Below are positions 60,017-64,000 of a DNA stretch of 64,000 nt, piece after piece (position 1 is the stretch's first letter; the number at the start of each line of letters is the position of its first letter). Origin of the DNA: CAWABB01 sp963780165 (GTDB lineage: Bacteria; Bacteroidota; Ignavibacteria; UBA10030; UBA6906). The notes beneath the pieces were generated by a model, which was not told where the DNA came from, did not search any database, and saw only the letters and a program-made list of their open reading frames with translations. The stretch spans positions 124,001-188,000 of the forward strand of contig CAWABB010000006.1 in the NCBI GenBank assembly GCA_963780165.1, in the 5' to 3' direction. The translations under genes were made by a program, and so were the position numbers.

Positions 60017-61708
60017 TTACGCATCGCGCTGGATTGCCCGCAACCCGATCCGCGTCGACAGCGCGAATACCGCCAGCGAACTGACGAGGATCACGGCCAT
60101 GGGGGTCAGAATCCATGTGCCCGGCGCATGTTCTCCCCGCAGCAGACGCTCGAAGTACGCATACAGGGGCATGACCAGCACCGCGACGACAAACGCAAGA
60201 TAGATCATGCTCAAGAGAAATGTCAGCGACGCACCCTGCGTGGATGCGATGCGGATCGGGTTCCTTTCACGGTACACGGCAAAGGCCGCACCGGCCCCGA
60301 GGTTCAGGGACGTGAGCGCAAGGGCGACGGACGCGGAGCACACCGCGGAGAGCGCCAGCAGCGCGACATTATCCCTGATAAGGCCGACGGAGAGAAACGC
60401 CAGCAGTTCCGCGATGAACGCCACGATGCCGAAGGCCGCAAGGAATTTCCCCCAGTACAACCGCGTGAGCGAGACCGGCGCCGACCGCACCGCCCAGAAG
60501 GCGTCCCCTTCGAGGCTGACGGCAGGGAACACAAACCGCAGCGTGATGGAAGCAACCAGAAACCCGTTGAACAGAAAGACGACGATGAATGTCACCGCCT
60601 GCAGGAGAGGCTGCGTGGTCTTCATCTCGAGCGAGCTTACGGAAACAACGAAGACGGCAAGGAGAACGATCATCATCCCGAGATGCAACCACTGGCTCGG
60701 CTCGCGGAGGAACATCCAGATGTCACGCCGGACGAACACGTCAACCCGTCCGGACAGCACCGGTTCGCCTCCGAAGGCCAGGAATCGCGCGCCCCGGCCC
60801 TGTGGCCGCTCCCCCCTGCCCGCGAGCGCGTCCGCGACGGAAACCCAGCTGTCATAATAGAACCGGCGCGCCATCAGCCACGCGAGCAGGACCAGCGTCA
60901 CAAGCGCGATCAGGAGCATGAAGAGGTACGGGAATGCCCTCACGCTGTCACCCAGCACGGACCAGTAGAGGTACTCCGACACCCAGTGGTTGGGCAGAAA
61001 TCGGACGAACGGCGCGTCCAGATACCCGAAGTACTCGTTCACGTTCGGGTAGTGCTGCATCACGTTCTGCACCATCTGCACCGGGTTGGTGATCCGGAAG
61101 TACGCGTACACCGCGACCGCATACGCCGCGACGACAAGCGCGAGAAGCCATCGCACGCCGACGCGGACCGCGATACGGATGAGAACCATCAGCATCGTCA
61201 CGGCGGCGAGCCCTGCGATCAGCATGAACGGGATCAGGACGGCCCCCGCGGTGAAGAGATAGAACTGCCAGGGCATGTGGTAGTACGACCCGTACCCGAA
61301 GAGCCACGCCATCCCGAGCAGCGTGAGCGTGCTCGAGCTGTAGAAGAAATTGTCAACGAACTTCAGGAGGAAGATCTTCTCGTGCGCAAGGGGGAGCGTC
61401 ATGAGGAACCGGACTTCGTCGGACCGGTACAGCGTCGCGTAGCAGACGATCATGTTGCCGACGTTCACCGTGATGAAGAAGACGTACAGCAGCATCGACA
61501 GGAACCGGTGGTAGAGAAACGGCCCGATGCGCGCCTGCTCCAGCAGGTACTCCGTGGTCCCGCGCGACAGAAAGAACACGCCAACGGCGACGCCGCCGAA
61601 GATCACGATCGAGGAGACCGACTTCAGCAGACCGCGTGCGCTGACATCAGACACGCTTGCCAGGAAGCCCTGGGCACGGAGATTCGCGGCGAGCAACAGT
61701 TCGCGCAT
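60017..61708 (-). CDS. ABC exporter permease
   Basis: 563 residues from ATG 61708 (GAGGGA 4-5 nt upstream), 7 bp after the ATPase stop. About fourteen membrane helices in two similar halves, with short cytoplasmic loops and a conserved-looking ERNPIRIASTQGASLTFLLS near the C-terminus. Size and layout resemble the putative ABC-exporter family (ABC-2-like). With the ATPase it should form a two-gene exporter; the substrate is unknown. Confidence 0.85.
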   Translation of the reverse strand: MRELLLAANLRAQGFLASVSDVSARGLLKSVSSIVIFGGVAVGVFFLSRGTTEYLLEQARIGPFLYHRFLSMLLYVFFITVNVGNMIVCYATLYRSDEVRFLMTLPLAHEKIFLLKFVDNFFYSSSTLTLLGMAWLFGYGSYYHMPWQFYLFTAGAVLIPFMLIAGLAAVTMLMVLIRIAVRVGVRWLLALVVAAYAVAVYAYFRITNPVQMVQNVMQHYPNVNEYFGYLDAPFVRFLPNHWVSEYLYWSVLGDSVRAFPYLFMLLIALVTLVLLAWLMARRFYYDSWVSVADALAGRGERPQGRGARFLAFGGEPVLSGRVDVFVRRDIWMFLREPSQWLHLGMMIVLLAVFVVSVSSLEMKTTQPLLQAVTFIVVFLFNGFLVASITLRFVFPAVSLEGDAFWAVRSAPVSLTRLYWGKFLAAFGIVAFIAELLAFLSVGLIRDNVALLALSAVCSASVALALTSLNLGAGAAFAVYRERNPIRIASTQGASLTFLLSMIYLAFVVAVLVMPLYAYFERLLRGEHAPGTWILTPMAVILVSSLAVFALSTRIGLRAIQRDA

Positions 61709-61715
61709 CAGTCCC

Positions 61716-62423
61716 TCACCGTGTGAGCTCCAGGAACCGCGCCTCAAGCTGTCCGTTGAAGCCCGCGGCGCCGTTCCGGACGTCCTCGTGAATCAAGCGC
61801 CCGTCCTTGATGATCCCGATCCTGTCGCACAATTCTTCGACGATCTCCAGCAGGTGCGTCGACATGAAGACCGTGAGCCCTTCTCTGGTCCGCGCCTTCA
61901 GCGTGTCCTTGACCAGCCGCGCACTCCTCGGATCCAGCCCGACGAGGGGCTCGTCGATGATCAGCACCTGGGGATCGTGGAGGAGCGCGGCGGACAGCAC
62001 GATGCGTTGCCGCATCCCCTGCGAGTACTCCTCGGCCCGCTTGTCGATGAACCGCTCGAGCTCGAAGACCCGGACGAACTCGTCGATCTTCGTGTGGACC
62101 AGAGGCGATGGCATCCTGAACAGGCCACCGATAAAATAGAGAAATTCGCGCCCGGTCAGCTTCTCGTACAGGTGGGGCTGATCCGGCACGTAGCCGATGG
62201 CACGCTTGGCGTTGAGAGGATCGAGCTGAACGTCGAACCCGTTCACGAGACAGGCCCCGGACGTCGGCCGGTACAGCCCCGTCATCATCCTGATGGTGGT
62301 TGTCTTCCCGGCGCCGTTGGGACCGAGGAAGCCGTACAGCTGACCGCGGGGAATGTGCAGATCGATGCCGTCCACGGCAACGAAGGTCCCGAACTTCTTT
62401 GCGACACGCCGCAACTCGATCAT
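61716..62423 (-). CDS. ABC transporter ATPase
   Basis: 235 residues, one ABC domain. Walker A GPNGAGKTTTIRMMTG, Q-loop, signature YSQGMRQRIVLSAAL and Walker B VLIIDEPLVGLDPRSARL are all present. The short form and its LVNGFDVQLDPLNAKRAIGYVP segment are typical of drug- or lipid-type exporters (CcmA/NatA group). It pairs with the permease at 60017-61708. The 55 bp before tyrA hold no gene. Confidence 0.93.
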   Translation of the reverse strand: MIELRRVAKKFGTFVAVDGIDLHIPRGQLYGFLGPNGAGKTTTIRMMTGLYRPTSGACLVNGFDVQLDPLNAKRAIGYVPDQPHLYEKLTGREFLYFIGGLFRMPSPLVHTKIDEFVRVFELERFIDKRAEEYSQGMRQRIVLSAALLHDPQVLIIDEPLVGLDPRSARLVKDTLKARTREGLTVFMSTHLLEIVEELCDRIGIIKDGRLIHEDVRNGAAGFNGQLEARFLELTR

Positions 62424-62478
62424 TCGGCCCCGATTCGTCGTGAGTCAGGCCGAAATAAGGCCAAATTCGGTCTCAGAA

Positions 62479-63276
62479 TCAACGAATCGTGCGCCGGGAC
62501 GACGCGCCCGGCCGGTACCCGGGCGAGCGGCGAGAGATGCGTTTCTTCACTGCACCCAGTTCGCGCGCGATCGTGTCCTGAGAACGCCCGAACGCCCTGG
62601 CGACCGCCCGACCATGGGGATTGAACCGGGCCATGTCGACGAACAGGTCCCTGCTGTCCCTCCGGGCGATGTCGACCATGGTGAGCAATCTGGCGTAGTT
62701 CGCCGTCACGGCCGGCCACCGCGAGAGCCCCGCATGAGCGACAAGGCGGCCGACATACTGCGTCGCGAGAATCGTCTCGGCCGCCATGCGGTCGTGCTCC
62801 TCAACCTTCATTACAAGCGAGCGGAGACCTTTGCGATGGAGCACCGCACGGATGGAATGTAGCCGCGCCGCCCCGATCCGCACGGGGCACAGGACGACAA
62901 ACCGGCCGCGCAACGAACGCGACGCGCTGTCGGGACCGAACAGCGGATGCGTCGCGAGAATGGAGACGGACTTCGGAAGGGCGGCTTTCATCCACCGGGC
63001 GGGAAGAGTCTTGACCGCTCCGACATCGATAACGAGAGATCCCGGAACCAGAAACGGAGCCATAGATCGGAGCGCCTCACGCATGGCCGAGACAGGTACC
63101 GCCAGAATCACGATCGGCCGCGACGCGACGATCGCCAGAGGCGCCCGCCGGATGCGGCTCGCCCCCCGCATGACGCTCACCGGACGCGTGTCATACACGA
63201 AGACGTGCGCCTCGCGCGACAGATAACGGGCGGCCAGCCGGCCGAAGCGTCCGTAACCGACAATCCCGATCGTCAC
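62479..63276 (-). CDS. tyrA: Prephenate (arogenate) dehydrogenase
   Basis: 265 residues from GTG 63276, overlapping the AroC-CM stop by 4 bp. NAD(P)-binding start IGIVGYGRFGRLAARYL, then ILAVPVSAM, the substrate motif THPLFGPDS and a helical C-terminal dimer domain with the VEEHDRMAAETILATQ helix. It oxidises prephenate (or arogenate) toward tyrosine. It has no fused chorismate mutase, unlike E. coli TyrA; that activity is on the preceding gene. Confidence 0.9.
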   Translation of the reverse strand: MTIGIVGYGRFGRLAARYLSREAHVFVYDTRPVSVMRGASRIRRAPLAIVASRPIVILAVPVSAMREALRSMAPFLVPGSLVIDVGAVKTLPARWMKAALPKSVSILATHPLFGPDSASRSLRGRFVVLCPVRIGAARLHSIRAVLHRKGLRSLVMKVEEHDRMAAETILATQYVGRLVAHAGLSRWPAVTANYARLLTMVDIARRDSRDLFVDMARFNPHGRAVARAFGRSQDTIARELGAVKKRISRRSPGYRPGASSRRTIR

Positions 63277-64000
63277 GTCCGGTTCCCGCGGCGCTGGACA
63301 CGGCGGGCCATTGCGAAGATCGTCTTGAAGAGTGCGGTCGCGTCGGCCTCCTTCACGCCAAGGTCGCGCGCCAGTGGGAGTTGCTTCTTCAGGATCTGAC
63401 GCTCACGCCTCGGATCCGCAATCTGCTTCCGGGTCCGCCGCTTCGTGGCCCCGATGGACTCCACAATCCCCTGCCGCTCGGCCAGCAGCAACAGGATGTT
63501 CCGATCGATGAGGTCGATCGTGTCCCTGAGCGTGCGGAGCGGCTTCTGGCGGTCGAGGATGTGCTGCCGCGTGAGATGATCCAGAATGGTGAGTGCGACC
63601 ATGGACTCCGCGACCGGCACGACGCGCGGGCAGATGCACGGATCGTGCCGACCCTCCACGCTGATCTTTGCCGCTTCGCCCTCTAGGCTGACGGTCTCCT
63701 GTTCCTTGCGGATCGACGAGGCCGGTTTCACCGCGATCTTCAGCACGATCTCCTCGCCGTTCGAAATGCCGCCGGCGATCCCGCCGGCATTGTTCGAGCG
63801 GGTCCGGACCCGGCCCGACACATCATCGCGGTACATCGGATCGTTGTTCTCGCTCCCCCGCAGGCGCGCCGCAGCAAATCCGTTCCCTATCTCGAACCCC
63901 TTGACGGCGCCGATCGACATCAACGCCTTGGCCAGATCCGCTTCCAGCTTGTCGAACACCGGCTCTCCCAACCCCGCAGGCGCGTTGCGCACCACGATCT
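63273..64000 (-). CDS. aroC: Chorismate synthase-chorismate mutase fusion, 5' end cut by window edge
   Basis: The visible 242 residues begin inside chorismate synthase. GEPVFDKLEADLAKALMSIG, NNAGGIAGGISNGE and EGRHDPCICPRVVPVAESM are its C-terminal signatures. It continues without a stop into an ~85-residue AroQ-type chorismate mutase: RTLRDTIDLIDRNILLLLAE, RQGIVESIGATKRRTRKQI, then DPRRERQILKKQ. The first half makes chorismate from EPSP; the second turns it into prephenate, which tyrA next door uses. The FMN/EPSP-binding N-terminus lies beyond base 64000. I take the fusion to be real because both halves share one frame and the stop overlaps tyrA. Confidence 0.88.
   Translation of the reverse strand, partial: IVVRNAPAGLGEPVFDKLEADLAKALMSIGAVKGFEIGNGFAAARLRGSENNDPMYRDDVSGRVRTRSNNAGGIAGGISNGEEIVLKIAVKPASSIRKEQETVSLEGEAAKISVEGRHDPCICPRVVPVAESMVALTILDHLTRQHILDRQKPLRTLRDTIDLIDRNILLLLAERQGIVESIGATKRRTRKQIADPRRERQILKKQLPLARDLGVKEADATALFKTIFAMARRVQRRGNRT

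Noticed and set aside
59693..61726. A 677-codon open frame on plus antisense to the ABC permease
   Set aside because: Its composition is extremely charged (Asp/Glu/His/Arg), the shadow of hydrophobic membrane codons, and it starts in the tandem repeat.

Overview
The window reads as a high-GC chromosome segment from the Bacteroidota/Ignavibacteriota (FCB) branch. Evidence: a DUF4835/PorD-type protein, a PorV-like barrel beside a helix-hairpin-helix outer-membrane protein, an S46 dipeptidyl-peptidase, DUF4153, a TPR/periplasmic-binding fusion, and orphan hprK next to hpf and a Xer recombinase. Most start sites have purine-rich Shine-Dalgarno sequences, and several leaders carry sigma70-like promoters (TTGACA-N17-TATNNT type). 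This is a housekeeping region. I saw no tRNA, rRNA, CRISPR, IS or phage genes. Nearly every gene is on the minus strand. Only the PorD-like gene (2530-3420) and mazG (53527-54360) are on plus.

Layout, left to right. 1-2421: two outer-membrane genes; the first runs off the left edge. 2530-3420: PorD-like gene. 3491-10355: TatD/radical-SAM fusion, metG, holB and a BamA/TamA-like gene. 10447-11661: small acidic protein and an M23 peptidase with its own promoter. 11876-17981: hprK, hpf, xer, topA, smg, ybeY and an unknown gene, apparently one operon from a promoter at 18023-18051. 18066-21955: MBL hydrolase, gamma carbonic anhydrase, DUF3108, S41 protease. 22045-24290: glycosyltransferase and lysS. 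24380-30893: DUF4153, S46 peptidase, and a membrane PP2C phosphatase with an embedded CPBP-like domain. 31102-37720: YhcH-like, TPM, GNAT, trypsin-like lipoprotein, rluB, scpB, scpA, trpS, HNH. 37896-44397: HtrA, recO, mtnA, PfkB kinase, Nudix, a second RsuA-family pseudouridine synthase, SpoU methyltransferase. 44648-53415: comEC, alkaline-phosphatase-fold enzyme, degenerate gluzincin, dtd, prmC, MFS, amidohydrolase. 53527-57570: mazG, phoH, LysM coiled-coil protein, lipoprotein, radC. 57575-64000: TPR/PBP protein, ABC exporter pair, tyrA, and a chorismate synthase-chorismate mutase fusion cut by the right edge.

Themes: envelope biogenesis (BamA-like, M23, LysM, lipoprotein, outer-membrane proteins, proteases), translation and ribosome care (metG, lysS, trpS, hpf, ybeY, prmC, dtd, rRNA modification), chromosome maintenance (topA, xer, scpAB, recO, radC, holB), and aromatic amino-acid synthesis. 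Points most worth a second look: the AroC-CM fusion overlapping tyrA; the CPBP-PP2C fusion; terminator hairpins immediately after promoters in the bamA and lysS leaders; a seven-copy 30-bp tandem repeat; an LpoA-like TPR/PBP architecture; and an apparently inactivated metalloprotease.
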